In this document: positions 44,524 to 53,809 of the stretch, piece by piece
Layout of the letters: each line of letters begins with the position of its first letter
Position numbering within the stretch: the first letter of the stretch is position 1
From: an uncultured Bacteroidota bacterium
Lineage (GTDB): Bacteria > Bacteroidota > Bacteroidia > Bacteroidales > UBA12077
Length of the DNA: 54,206 nt
NCBI GenBank assembly: GCA_913055635.1
Contig: CAJXLK010000032.1
Location: 1-54,206 of the forward strand
Direction of reading: 5' to 3'
The notes under the pieces: generated by a model
What the model was told of the DNA's origin: nothing
Databases searched by the model: none
Seen by the model: only the letters and a program-made list of their open reading frames with translations
Made by a program: the position numbers and the translations under genes

Positions 44524-45132
44524 TTCCCCGTTATTAAACTGATTTCCTTCTGACAAATCTAATACAATTCATATAAATCTGCGATAAATTTCCATATGGG
44601 ATTTGATTTTGTTGACGATATGAGGCTGACTTTCTGTGAATGATAAAATATTTTGAATCAACCTTCCTTATTATTTACCATCTGTCAGGATTCGGGAAGT
44701 TTTATCTTTTTACCCTACGAATTTTTTTCCGCTTGCGCATGGCTATGGCTGAATCTATCATGGAAAGAACGGATTGCCTTTAGGGAATGCATACGTTTTT
44801 AGCGGAATTTCATCAGCCTGGAAAAGCCACACCTTTTAAATGATATATCTTACCTTGAAAAATGCTGGTTTGGATGGTTTAATTGAATCTGTTTTTGATT
44901 AAATTCGTATATTAAATGGTGAATCTCTTTTTGCTTTGGATGAAAATATTCAGGCTTCTTTTCTCCATTTTGCGGGTGAAGCCAGAGCGCAGGGCAGAGA
45001 CTTTGATGTTAAGGGCAGGAAAATGCATGCGGTTTTATCGTGCCAGGGAAACCGCAACATCTTGCCGACATTTTATGCTCAATGTCTTTACACCAAAAGT
45101 ACAGGGGATGGTTGCAGAAAACTGATTTGAAT
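44524..45132. other. long spacer, possible gene remnant at its right end
   Basis: Most of it is AT-rich with no gene. From about 44905 to 45130 one plus-strand frame reads SLFALDENIQASFLHFAGEA and on, ending LIPTFY-like text and a stop at 45128. It has protein-like composition but no start with clear features, and it may be a decayed fragment. No RNA gene is recognised. Confidence 0.4.
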
Positions 45133-45501
45133 ATGAACTGGCAAGATAAAAGTATACTAATTGTGGAAGATGATTACCTGAGCACAAGGTTTTTAACAAC
45201 GGTGCTGCGGGAATCGAAAGCAAATCTTATATATGCCAGGAGCGGGAGAGAAGCGGTAAATATCGTTCAGCACCAAAGTGACCTGGATTTGATCCTGATG
45301 GATGTGCAGTTGCCTGGAATGAACGGTAATGAAGCGGCTTCAAAAATCCGCCAGTTTAATGCGCACATTCCTATTATTGCTCAAACTGCTCATGCTATGT
45401 CAGAAGACAAGGATAAAAGCCTTCATGCCGGTTGCGATGATTACATCACCAAGCCCATTAATATCGCATTGCTGATGAGTAAGATCAGTCAATATATCTG
45501 A
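45133..45501 (+). CDS. single-domain response regulator (receiver only)
   Basis: The protein has 122 residues from the ATG at 45133. The receiver fold is complete. SILIVEDDYLS has the acidic pair, LDLILMDVQLPGMNGNEAA the phospho-acceptor aspartate, PIIAQTAHAM the conserved threonine, and DDYITKPIN the lysine. It has no output domain, so it must act by binding another protein, as CheY or Spo0F do, or by serving as a phosphate relay. No kinase gene is adjacent. The text resembles receivers found at the end of hybrid kinases. Confidence 0.9.
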   Translation: MNWQDKSILIVEDDYLSTRFLTTVLRESKANLIYARSGREAVNIVQHQSDLDLILMDVQLPGMNGNEAASKIRQFNAHIPIIAQTAHAMSEDKDKSLHAGCDDYITKPINIALLMSKISQYI

Positions 45502-45846
45502 TAGACAAAACTCAACCCCCCCCGTATCATTTCATCTGACTGCCTTTAATTATTCAATCGGCCAATAGATCTGAGATTTCGTTGCTGGTTCCTAAAAACA
45601 GTGCCTGTTATTTGCATTTCATTTCCCATTGTTGGAATATGTCCTGTTTTTTTCATATTTTGTTTATCTGATTGGATTGGCATCATGGTTGCCCGGTATC
45701 GTGCAATTGGACTTAATGAAAGGGTGCTTAGTTAAAGTCTGTAACCCGGGTGGTCCATTAATATTAAGACTTATTAAAGGTTTTGGCTAAACTCAAAATG
45801 TGGGATGATTTATTGGTCAAGGGGGGGGCATTATTTAAATTGTTGC
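45502..45846. other. spacer without recognisable gene
   Basis: No protein-like frame is seen. It holds homopolymer runs (CCCCCCCC near 45515, GGGGGGGG near 45822). Confidence 0.4.
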
Positions 45847-45894
45847 ATTGATAATTAGCCTATAAATTTAATGGTCAACCATCTTTTAGAATAT
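45847..45894. repeat. dispersed intergenic element, copy B
   Basis: ATTGATAATTAGC at 45847-45859 and ATGGTCAACCATCTTTTAGAATAT at 45871-45894 match the copy at 32385-32425, with an 11-bp rather than a 4-bp spacer. It lies upstream of the lipoprotein-like gene at 45940. Confidence 0.65.
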
Positions 45895-45939
45895 AACAAA
45901 GTTTTTTAATCCATATTCGTATACTTATCGGCTTTGGCC

Positions 45940-46422
45940 ATGGTACCTATATGCATTATTCATCGTTTGAAGCATTTGCCTAGAAGCAGGAGGGTTGCTT
46001 TCATTCTTTGGTCTTTTATGGTTTTTATGGCTGTGTTGCGGTGTGAGCAGGCCCGGCAGTCGCCTGCCAGTGCTGAGGCATTGGAGGGCAGATGGAGGGT
46101 TGATGAGAACAGTGAATTTTTTAAATCCACGAAGGGGATCTATTATGTTGATATATCCCTTTCTCCTGAAGACAGTTCAACGGTGTACATTGAAAATTTT
46201 TACAACGTGGGATATGACAATGCCATTGCAGCCCATGTTTCAGCTCGAAGGATTGAACTTGAGCCTGGTCAGGAGGCCTCCATTTCAGGATCGGTTTATA
46301 CCATTCAAAAGGGGGCAGGCGATATAACTTCTGATTATCAATATATTGACTGGAGTTATGAGGTGGATGATGGCAGTGGAATGATTGATCATGTCACGGC
46401 CACCTATTCCCGGGCCGATTAA
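45940..46422 (+). CDS. small exported protein, possibly lipocalin-like lipoprotein
   Basis: The protein has 160 residues from the ATG at 45940. The N-terminal hydrophobic helix (VAFILWSFMVFMAVLRC) ends in a cysteine, but the residue before it is arginine, which is unusual for a lipobox. The rest begins LEGRWRVDENSEFFKS and has successive beta strands (STVYIENFYNVG, EASISGSVYTIQ, YIDWSYEVDDGSG, HVTATYSR). This resembles small beta-barrel lipoproteins of Bacteroidota. The function is unknown. It is convergent with ispE, 14 bp away. Confidence 0.65.
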   Translation: MVPICIIHRLKHLPRSRRVAFILWSFMVFMAVLRCEQARQSPASAEALEGRWRVDENSEFFKSTKGIYYVDISLSPEDSSTVYIENFYNVGYDNAIAAHVSARRIELEPGQEASISGSVYTIQKGAGDITSDYQYIDWSYEVDDGSGMIDHVTATYSRAD

Positions 46423-46436
46423 ACCCGCAGAAGGTA

Positions 46437-47261
46437 TTACGGTGGCCCCATCTTACCCGACCACACCTGACATTTGGGAAACAGCCCCTCAATGGAGGGA
46501 GGCTGTTGAAAGATGCCGAATAGGGCGCTTCCGCTGCCCGAAAGGCTTGCATAACGGGCGCCTTTGTTGTATAAGGCTGATTTGATGTCGCCGAGCCATG
46601 GGTGCTTCCTAAAAAGGGTCGTCTCAAAATCATTGCTTACCTGTTGGGGCCACTCCTCAACCGGGGTGTTTACAAGTGTTTGTTTTAGAGACGGAGACCG
46701 TTTTGCCGGTTGTATGCCCTGATAGGCGCGGGCTGTAGAAATGTGCAAGGGGGGAACCACCACAACCAGATGGTTCGTGTCAAGAGGTAAATCAATCGCT
46801 TCCACTTGTTCGCCTTTCCCCCATACATACGCAGGTTGGTTGTCGATGAAGAAGGGACAGTCACTGCCCAGCTTAGCAGCCATTTCCCGCAGTTCCCTTG
46901 TGCTAAGATTCAAATTGAATAAGTCATTCATGGCTTTCAGGGTGAAGGCTGCATCGGAGGAGCCACCACCAAGACCTGATCCATAGGGTACCTGTTTGTG
47001 CAGATGGAAGGCCACCTGGGGTATAGGCCCTCTTTCCCGGATCTTTTCGAAAGCCCGATAGACCAAATTTTCCTGATAATCAACATCCACAGGCAATCCG
47101 GTGACCGCAAAAAACGGATCTGTGGCCCTCTTTTCTTTAATCTCCAGTATGTCGCTCCATCCAATCGGATAGAATACCGATTCGAGGTTGTGAAAACCAT
47201 CCGGCCGCTTCGAAATGACCGATAATCCAAGGTTGATTTTGGCGTTGGGGAAAAAGATCAT
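46437..47261 (-). CDS. ispE: 4-(cytidine 5'-diphospho)-2-C-methyl-D-erythritol kinase
   Basis: GHMP-family kinase of the MEP pathway for isoprenoids (274 residues from the ATG at 47261). It opens FFPNAKINLGLSV with the conserved K8. The ATP-binding motif is PYGSGLGGGSSDAAF at 93-107, and LGSDCPFF carries D134. ASLSGSGSALFGIF is the C-terminal GHMP motif. It shows that the organism makes isoprenoids by the MEP route. Length is normal. Confidence 0.95.
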   Translation of the reverse strand: MIFFPNAKINLGLSVISKRPDGFHNLESVFYPIGWSDILEIKEKRATDPFFAVTGLPVDVDYQENLVYRAFEKIRERGPIPQVAFHLHKQVPYGSGLGGGSSDAAFTLKAMNDLFNLNLSTRELREMAAKLGSDCPFFIDNQPAYVWGKGEQVEAIDLPLDTNHLVVVVPPLHISTARAYQGIQPAKRSPSLKQTLVNTPVEEWPQQVSNDFETTLFRKHPWLGDIKSALYNKGARYASLSGSGSALFGIFQQPPSIEGLFPKCQVWSGKMGPP

Positions 47262-47371
47262 ACCAATTCGTTTAAAATTGCCTCTAATATAGAATATTTT
47301 TATCAACAGGGGTGTTGATATCCATTTGATAAGATCGTAGTTGATATTGCTTGAAAAGATGGCTCAATTAT

Positions 47372-47379
47372 TAATTTTG
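47372..47379 (+). promoter_or_regulatory. candidate Bacteroidota promoter for dnaB
   Basis: TAATTTTG fits TAnnTTTG, with a TTG about 19 bp upstream, and lies 22 bp before the dnaB ATG. Confidence 0.5.
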
Positions 47380-47401
47380 ATATCTCTGAAAAACACGAAT
47401 A

Positions 47402-48952
47402 ATGGCAGAAAATAAGAATCAAAAACCCCGGTCGAACTTCATTGAGGAAGCCCTGGATTATGGCAAAAAGCCGCCCCAGGCGGTTGATCTGGAAGAAGCG
47501 GTTTTAGGGGCCATTATGTTGGAGAAAGATGCCATCATATCGGTTATGGATATTCTGGGGCCGGAGAGTTTCTATAAGGAAGCCCATCAGAAAATATATA
47601 AGGCGATCCTCCAGCTTTCACAAAATCTTCAACCCATCGACATATTAACGGTCACTGAAGAACTAAAAAAGCGGGAGGAACTGGAAGCGGTCGGTGGCCC
47701 GGCCTACATCACTCAACTGACCAGTAAAGTGGCTACGGCCGCTCATATTGAGTATCATGCAAGGATCATTGCCCAGAAGCATATTCAGCGCGAATTGATC
47801 CGGGTGGCCAGCCAAATTCAGAGCAAGGCCTATGATGATACGGTAGATGTCAATGATTTAATCGATTTTTCTGAATCGGAGCTTTTTAAGGTGACCGAAT
47901 CCAATATTAAAAAGGAAACCTCCAAGATCAGTACCTTGATTCAGGAAGCCATTGATCAGATTGAGGAGGCCTCCAAAAAGGAGGAAGGTTTAAGTGGGGT
48001 GCCATCGGGTTTTACGAAACTGGACCGGGTCACCTCGGGCTGGCAACCCTCTGATCTGGCCATTATCGCTGCCCGCCCCTCGATGGGTAAAACCGCTTTT
48101 ACCCTGACGATGGCCCGCAATATGGCGGTCGAACACGAACGGCCCGTAGGGGTTTTTTCACTGGAAATGAGTGCCCTGCAATTGGTTAATCGTTTGATCG
48201 TCAGTGAAACCGAACTCTCCAGCGATAAGATCCGAAACGGACGCCTTACCCACAAGGAGTGGGAGCAACTTGAATATAAGATCAAGAAACTGGTAGATGC
48301 CCCTATTTATATAGATGATACCCCTGCCATTACCGTATTTGAGTTGCGTTCGAAATGCCGTCGGCTGAAAGATCAATATAATGTCGAAGCCGTTTTTGTC
48401 GATTACCTTCAGTTAATGAGCGGGCCCGGTGATCACCGGGGCAACCGGGAACAGGAAGTCAGCATCATCTCCCGCTCGCTCAAGGGCATTGCCAAAGAAC
48501 TGGATATTCCTATTATTGCACTTTCACAGCTAAACCGAAGTGTAGAAATGCGTTCCGGGGAAAAACGTCCTCAGTTGTCGGACCTGCGCGAATCAGGTGC
48601 CATCGAGCAGGATGCTGATATGGTGCTTTTCATTCACCGACCTGAGCGATACGGCATCACCGAAGATGGATACGGCAATTCGCTGATCGGCATTTCCGAG
48701 ATTATCCTTGCCAAACACCGCAATGGGGCCCTGGCTGATATCCATCTTAAATTCCGTGAGGAACTGGCTAAGTTTGAAGAGCTGGATGAAGATCCCATTG
48801 GTGATATCTCCCAGCAGCAACAGGAGCAAGACGATGACGGCAGCTCCATGATCCTGAGCTCCAGGATGAATGAGGAACAAGACAACCCGGGTGGAGACGC
48901 TTCTTCAGATATGAACAGCAATACCGATTTTGATGAGGAGGCCCCCTTTTAG
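47402..48952 (+). CDS. dnaB: replicative DNA helicase DnaB
   Basis: The protein has 516 residues. The N-terminal helical domain (PQAVDLEEAVLGAIMLEKDA) lies at about 25-125 and the linker helix at about 155-195. The RecA-like motor starts near 200. Walker A is IIAARPSMGKTAF at 221-233. EAVFVDYLQLMSG holds Walker B, and LSQLNRSVEMRSGEKRPQLSDLRES is the next conserved segment, shown here split as LSQLNRSVEMRSG and KRPQLSDLRES. The C-terminal tail is acidic and low-complexity. There is no intein. It unwinds DNA ahead of the replisome. Confidence 0.96.
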   Translation: MAENKNQKPRSNFIEEALDYGKKPPQAVDLEEAVLGAIMLEKDAIISVMDILGPESFYKEAHQKIYKAILQLSQNLQPIDILTVTEELKKREELEAVGGPAYITQLTSKVATAAHIEYHARIIAQKHIQRELIRVASQIQSKAYDDTVDVNDLIDFSESELFKVTESNIKKETSKISTLIQEAIDQIEEASKKEEGLSGVPSGFTKLDRVTSGWQPSDLAIIAARPSMGKTAFTLTMARNMAVEHERPVGVFSLEMSALQLVNRLIVSETELSSDKIRNGRLTHKEWEQLEYKIKKLVDAPIYIDDTPAITVFELRSKCRRLKDQYNVEAVFVDYLQLMSGPGDHRGNREQEVSIISRSLKGIAKELDIPIIALSQLNRSVEMRSGEKRPQLSDLRESGAIEQDADMVLFIHRPERYGITEDGYGNSLIGISEIILAKHRNGALADIHLKFREELAKFEELDEDPIGDISQQQQEQDDDGSSMILSSRMNEEQDNPGGDASSDMNSNTDFDEEAPF

Positions 48953-48976
48953 CGCCCATCCTCCCGCGATGGGGCT

Positions 48977-49669
48977 CTAAAGTATCTGCTTGATTTCCAA
49001 TAGTGAATGTATCTCAAATGTGGGCTTTGCCTGGTGGACTTTACTTTCCGGATTGAAGAGCATTTGATCCATACCCAGGGCCTGGGCCCCCAAAATATCA
49101 CCCTCAATATCGTCGCCAATCATCAAAGAGGCTGATGCTTCAGCCCCGGCTTGCCTGAGGGCATACTGGAAAATTTCTGCATGGGGTTTTTGCACCCCTG
49201 CCCGTTCCGAAGTGATGATTCCATCAAAATAACCTCCCAGTTTGCTGTTGGATATTTTTTTGAGTTGTATTTCCTGAAATCCATTGGTTATGATGTACAG
49301 CCGGTATTTGCCCTTTAAATAGGAAAGCACTTCATGGGAATGGGGGAAAAGTTGGGTCTTGGTGGCGCTGATCGCTACATAATCTTCCCCGAGTTGTCGG
49401 GCCAGCTCAGCATCATCTTTGCCGAAAGCCTGAAGGGTCAGCAGAAACCTTACATACTTGAGCCTTTCTTTATCGATCTTGCCATTCCTGTAATCTTCCC
49501 ATAATTGCCGGTTGAAGCGGCGGTAGGTTTGATGAAACGTTTCAAAATCAGTGAATATTTTTTGAAGGTTATATTGGTCGAACATTTCCAGAAACGCTTC
49601 CCGCGCATTGGCTTCAAAATCCCAGAGGGTCCGGTCAAGGTCCAGAAAAATACAGGTGTAGTTGCGCAT
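48977..49669 (-). CDS. HAD-family hydrolase, YjjG type
   Basis: The protein has 230 residues from the ATG at 49669. Motif 1 is CIFLDLDRTLWDFEANA with nucleophile D10 and D12. The cap is helical (LQKIFTDFETFHQTYRRFN). Motif 2 is LYIITNGFQE, motif 3 contains the lysine of GVQKPHAEIF, and motif 4 is SLMIGDDIEGDI. Layout matches YjjG-type noncanonical pyrimidine nucleotide phosphatases, but the substrate is not certain. It is convergent with dnaB (24 bp gap) and lies downstream of murF. Confidence 0.9.
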   Translation of the reverse strand: MRNYTCIFLDLDRTLWDFEANAREAFLEMFDQYNLQKIFTDFETFHQTYRRFNRQLWEDYRNGKIDKERLKYVRFLLTLQAFGKDDAELARQLGEDYVAISATKTQLFPHSHEVLSYLKGKYRLYIITNGFQEIQLKKISNSKLGGYFDGIITSERAGVQKPHAEIFQYALRQAGAEASASLMIGDDIEGDILGAQALGMDQMLFNPESKVHQAKPTFEIHSLLEIKQIL

Positions 49670-49769
49670 ATGAGTTCTTTTTGTATGCTTATGCGGCCCA
49701 AAGATATGATTAATTTGTGAAATCCCCTTGATGGATGAATCCATGTAATAACATCTCTCCGGGATGGCC

Positions 49770-51050
49770 TCACAGGTAATCGATTAGCCTCTCCAGGGCC
49801 ATGCCCCGGGAGCCTTTGATAAGGATCGTACATCCGGTAAGGGGATGGTCTTTAAGCCAGTGGATGAGCTCCTGGGTTTGTCGAAAGGCTTTGATGCCGG
49901 AGGAAGCATGTTGATAAAAAGCTTCCCCGATCAAAAACGTTTGGTCCAGGGCGAGTTGTTCAACCGTCCTTACAATGTGATGGTGCTCCTGTTGGCTGTA
50001 CTGGCCTAGTTCAAACATATCGCCAAGTATTGCCACTTTACAGGGTCGCTCCAGCCTGGAGAAGTTCTCCAGGGCGGCTTGCATGCTGGTGGGATTGGCA
50101 TTGTAGGCGTCCAGAATGATTTCATTGGTGGCCTTATGGAGTAGCTGCGAGCGGTTGTTGTCGGGAACATAGTTTTCTATGGCTTCCCGGAGTGCATCTC
50201 GGGGAATGTTCAAATATTTGGCCACACATATACCGGCCATCAGGTTTTCAAAGTTATAATCACCCATCAAACACGTTTCCAGGTCCATACCATTGGCCTT
50301 GATGGTTAAAAAGGGGGATTGGTCAACGATCGATCCCTGACACCAGGCATCGGGCGCGGTTCCATAATCATACTTCAAGCAGTTTTTATCGGCCAGTAAG
50401 TCGCAGAGCAACTGCTGGTCGGAATTGTAAAAGATCACCCCATTGGCAGCGCAAACATGGTCGTAGAGTTCTTTTTTGGTGTGGACCACCCCTTGAAAAG
50501 ATCCGAAGCCTTCCAGGTGCGCCTTTCCAATGTTGGTGATGATGCCGAAATCGGGCTCAGCCACCCGGCAAAGGGCGCCTATTTCACCGGGGTGATTGGC
50601 CCCCATTTCTACAACGGCATATTGATGGTTTCGGGTTAACTGCAGCAGGGTTAAGGGCACACCAATATGGTTGTTGTAGTTTTTTTCGGTGGCCAGGGTG
50701 GTATAACGCTGGCCGAGGATTTGATGGATCAATTCCTTGGTGGTGGTTTTGCCGTTGGATCCGGTAATGGCCAGCACTTTGGCATTGCATTGTCTGCGAT
50801 GCCATTGGGCCAGTTGCTGTAAGGTCTGCAGGCTGTTTTCCACCCACAGGCAACGGGGATGATCAGCATAGCTTGGATCATCCACCACCGCGTAGCGAGC
50901 CCCTTTCTCCAGGGCATGGTGAGCAAAACGGCTGCCGTTGAAATGTGCCCCCTGAAGCCCGAAAAACATCGCACCCGGGGCAATGTGGCGGCTGTCAATC
51001 ACCACATGGTTGCATGCCAGAAACTTTTGGTATATCTCTGCTAGATCCAT
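49770..51050 (-). CDS. murF: UDP-N-acetylmuramoyl-tripeptide--D-alanyl-D-alanine ligase
   Basis: The protein has 426 residues from the ATG at 51050. The N-terminal domain begins VVIDSRHIAPGAMFFGLQG (substrate-binding loop of MurF). The ATP-binding loop is AITGSNGKTTTKELI at 95-108. EKNYNNHIGVPLTLL and VEMGANHPGEI are typical of MurF. The C-terminal domain holds DAYNANPTSM and ILIKGSRGMALERLI. It adds D-Ala-D-Ala to the peptidoglycan precursor. It lies downstream of gldK on the same strand but beyond a terminator. Confidence 0.94.
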   Translation of the reverse strand: MDLAEIYQKFLACNHVVIDSRHIAPGAMFFGLQGAHFNGSRFAHHALEKGARYAVVDDPSYADHPRCLWVENSLQTLQQLAQWHRRQCNAKVLAITGSNGKTTTKELIHQILGQRYTTLATEKNYNNHIGVPLTLLQLTRNHQYAVVEMGANHPGEIGALCRVAEPDFGIITNIGKAHLEGFGSFQGVVHTKKELYDHVCAANGVIFYNSDQQLLCDLLADKNCLKYDYGTAPDAWCQGSIVDQSPFLTIKANGMDLETCLMGDYNFENLMAGICVAKYLNIPRDALREAIENYVPDNNRSQLLHKATNEIILDAYNANPTSMQAALENFSRLERPCKVAILGDMFELGQYSQQEHHHIVRTVEQLALDQTFLIGEAFYQHASSGIKAFRQTQELIHWLKDHPLTGCTILIKGSRGMALERLIDYL

Positions 51051-51077
51051 AACCCAATTACATAGATCCATAACCAT

Positions 51078-51108
51078 TAAAAAAACCCCATTTGAACCAT
51101 GGGGTTTT
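51078..51108 (-). terminator. terminator after gldK
   Basis: ACCCCAT and ATGGGGT form the stem around TTGAACC; on the minus strand it is followed by TTTTTTT. It lies about 25 bp after the gldK stop and just before murF, so it separates the two units. Confidence 0.8.
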
Positions 51109-51132
51109 CATATTTTGTCAACGCGGGTCTGC

Positions 51133-52608
51133 TTACTTTTGTCCTTTGGGGCTGCCGACGTTGGTCATCGCGCAGCGGAAGCCAATGTCATTGGCGGCCT
51201 CATTCTGATCAAGGAATCTTCGCGTAGCCGGGTTCAACCAGTAAGCCCTGTCATTCCAGGATCCACCTTTGTATACCCGGGCCTGGTCCGAAACCAGCGA
51301 AGCTTCATCGGTGTACATTTGTTGGGTGCTGTTGCCCTCACTGGCTTGCTGACTGTCATAATCGATCCTTGAGCGGATATCTCCATCCTGGTAATTGCGG
51401 TAATCGGCCTTGGAATAGTTGCGCCGGCCGGCAGCCTCTTCCTCTGAAATGGGCACTTCCCTGAGCCTGCCCAGGCTGTCTCTTGCGGCAATGCTCCCGT
51501 CTTCGTTGCGGACATACTTCTTAAATACATTGCCCCGGTAAGGCCGGAAACCATTGACATCTTCATGCGAACTGGGCCTGTATACATCCTTGACCCACTC
51601 ATTGACGTTACCAGCCATGCAATAAAGCCCGTAGTCGTTGGGCCAGTATGAATTAACCGGTGCCGTGATGCTTGCCTTGTCGTTTAGCTTCCCGGCTGTC
51701 CCCATCATATCGCCTTCTGAACGCTTGAAATTGGCCATCATCTTACCCCGGTGTTTCTTCTTCGAATTCCTTACATTGTGGCCATCCCAGGGATACATCC
51801 TTCGCTGGTAAACGTTGTTTTCATATGAATTGCCAATATAACCCAATGCGGCATATTCCCATTCGGCTTCAGTCGGCAGGCGGTATTGCGGTAAGAGAAT
51901 GCCATCAGACATACGAACCCGCCTGGTCTCTTTGTCCGGATCGAGCGAGGGGAGGTTCTGGTTGACAACCCCCTCATACTTACCGGCCAGATAAGCCTGG
52001 GTGTTGAAATTTTCCCTCCCGACCTGCTGGGGATCCATCTTGAGGATGCCCCGCTCAATCAGGCGCCTTTCATTCACCCGGTCGGTCCTCCATACACAAT
52101 AGTCCTTGGCCTGAACCCAACTGACCCCTACTACCGGATAATTGTTGTAGGAGGGATGGCGGAAATAATAATCCACATAGGGTTCATTGTATGACATTTT
52201 TTGCCGCCATACCAGGGTATCTGGCAGGGCATGTTGGTGTACTTCCGGCTGATCAACAAAAACCCGCTGCAACCAGTGCAGGTATTCGCGGTAGTCCACA
52301 TTGCGGATCTCTGTCTGATCCATATAAAAGGATGAGACCGTTACCTTTCTTGGCTCTTTGTTCCATCGGTACAGCAGATCTTCCTGCGTCCGCCCCATGG
52401 TAAAAGTTCCGCCTTTGATATAAACCAATCCGGGACCGGGCTCCTGTTCATGATCCGTAACAACTTCAAATCCTCCATTCTCCGGGTTGTTATATTGCCA
52501 CCCGGTCGTTGGCGATACACTTCCCAAACCATCACCATTCGAGCCGCAACCGGCCAGCAATAACATGCCTGATAGGATAGCCAACTGGATTTTAAGGGTT
52601 AATTTCAT
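51133..52608 (-). CDS. gldK: T9SS outer-membrane lipoprotein GldK/PorK
   Basis: The protein has 491 residues. The lipobox is LLLAGC with C21. From about 60 comes a formylglycine-enzyme-like (SUMF1) domain: GLVYIKGGTFTMGRTQEDL, EIRNVDYREYLHWL, YRLPTEAEWEYAALG, CMAGNVNEWVKD and GGSWND through IGFRCAM. In the T9SS, GldK/PorK forms with GldN/PorN a ring attached to the outer membrane. The gene follows porP by 105 bp, the usual order, but gldL, gldM and gldN do not follow. Confidence 0.93.
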   Translation of the reverse strand: MKLTLKIQLAILSGMLLLAGCGSNGDGLGSVSPTTGWQYNNPENGGFEVVTDHEQEPGPGLVYIKGGTFTMGRTQEDLLYRWNKEPRKVTVSSFYMDQTEIRNVDYREYLHWLQRVFVDQPEVHQHALPDTLVWRQKMSYNEPYVDYYFRHPSYNNYPVVGVSWVQAKDYCVWRTDRVNERRLIERGILKMDPQQVGRENFNTQAYLAGKYEGVVNQNLPSLDPDKETRRVRMSDGILLPQYRLPTEAEWEYAALGYIGNSYENNVYQRRMYPWDGHNVRNSKKKHRGKMMANFKRSEGDMMGTAGKLNDKASITAPVNSYWPNDYGLYCMAGNVNEWVKDVYRPSSHEDVNGFRPYRGNVFKKYVRNEDGSIAARDSLGRLREVPISEEEAAGRRNYSKADYRNYQDGDIRSRIDYDSQQASEGNSTQQMYTDEASLVSDQARVYKGGSWNDRAYWLNPATRRFLDQNEAANDIGFRCAMTNVGSPKGQK

Positions 52609-52713
52609 AACTGAGTGCTTTTTATTGACTTTTCAAATATAAAAATTTTTTCTACTCGCATAAAATGCCGCCTGCAAAAAATAATTATTATAAAAACTTA
52701 CCACCACGGGTAA

Positions 52714-53688
52714 TTATTGCTTCCTCCTCCCCCTTATACTTAAATTTATCGATAAGGTTACTTCATGGGCCCCCGAAAAAACCGATGTTTTCTTATAGTT
52801 AACAAAGCCAGCGTCATAGCTGTAGTCCAGGTTGAATCCTGAAAATGCTGCGCCAATCTGAAAGGCCGGGGTGATGAAGGTGAGTTGGGTGTCATGGCGA
52901 ATGAAAGCGCCCATGCGCAGGTTCTTGTATTTGAGGTATGCCCCGTAATGCAACCGGTCGGTTTGATCTTGACGGGCGTATAAAAAGGTTGGGATCAGAA
53001 CGGTCGAAGCATTGTAAGTGTCCAGGCTTTTAAGGAACAGTTCGATGTCAAAATAAATCAGATATTGCCGGGGAAGCCTTCTTTGGGGATTCAGCAGCGA
53101 GGCGGGTTTGTTCAGATGGCGAACGGCCAAACCCAAGGTCCAGTCGCGGTAGGTACGCAGGTATTCATTGCGGTGATTAAGCACCAAACCCGCGTTGAAC
53201 CCCAATTGTTGGTCGGTCTTCCTGCTGATCCTGGATTCGGCACTTATTGCCCGCAAGCCGTCCCATTCATTGAACATTTCAGGTAATATTAAATCTTTGG
53301 TGTTCAGATGATATATCCCATATTTTGCCTCCAGCCCGCCATACAGGGTTAGGTCCTTCTGAAGCCGGATGTGGTAGGAATACATGCCGCTGATGTAGGT
53401 CCGGCTAACCGCTCCCTGACCCTGATCGTCACGGATGAACTGAAGCCCCAACCCCCCGTGCAGCCAGTCAAAATACTGATGCAGGCTGGCCCGGTGGGTC
53501 ATGTAGTTGCCCACATCCGCCGGACTGAAATTGCGATGGCTCAGGGTTAAATCAGCTACTTTGCTGTTGCCCGCAAAGGCCGGATTAAGGTATAACCGGG
53601 CATGATTCATATGCGTGAAGGAGATGTCTTGAGGCAGGCTATCCAGAGCAATCAACAAAAAAACAATGATTCCTAGACTCTTCTTCAT
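52714..53688 (-). CDS. porP: T9SS membrane protein PorP/SprF
   Basis: The protein has 324 residues. The signal peptide ends near LDSLPQ, followed by the family's opening pattern HMNHARLYLNPAFAGNSKVA and HRNFSPADVGNYMTH. The rest is a beta-barrel of the PorP/SprF type (GGLGLQFIRDDQGQG, LTLYGGLEAKYGIYHL, QQLGFNAGLVLNH). These outer-membrane proteins help secretion or surface attachment of T9SS cargo. It stands upstream of gldK, as in other Bacteroidota. Its start faces porU across 121 bp. Confidence 0.9.
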   Translation of the reverse strand: MKKSLGIIVFLLIALDSLPQDISFTHMNHARLYLNPAFAGNSKVADLTLSHRNFSPADVGNYMTHRASLHQYFDWLHGGLGLQFIRDDQGQGAVSRTYISGMYSYHIRLQKDLTLYGGLEAKYGIYHLNTKDLILPEMFNEWDGLRAISAESRISRKTDQQLGFNAGLVLNHRNEYLRTYRDWTLGLAVRHLNKPASLLNPQRRLPRQYLIYFDIELFLKSLDTYNASTVLIPTFLYARQDQTDRLHYGAYLKYKNLRMGAFIRHDTQLTFITPAFQIGAAFSGFNLDYSYDAGFVNYKKTSVFSGAHEVTLSINLSIRGRRKQ

Positions 53689-53809
53689 GAAAAATATGGT
53701 ATATTCGAACCCAAAAATAATGAATGCTGAAAATATATTCAGCCCGGTTCCGTTTGAATAATTTAATCAACGTATTTTTTGAATCATTATTTTCTGAAAG
53801 GTCGGTTTC

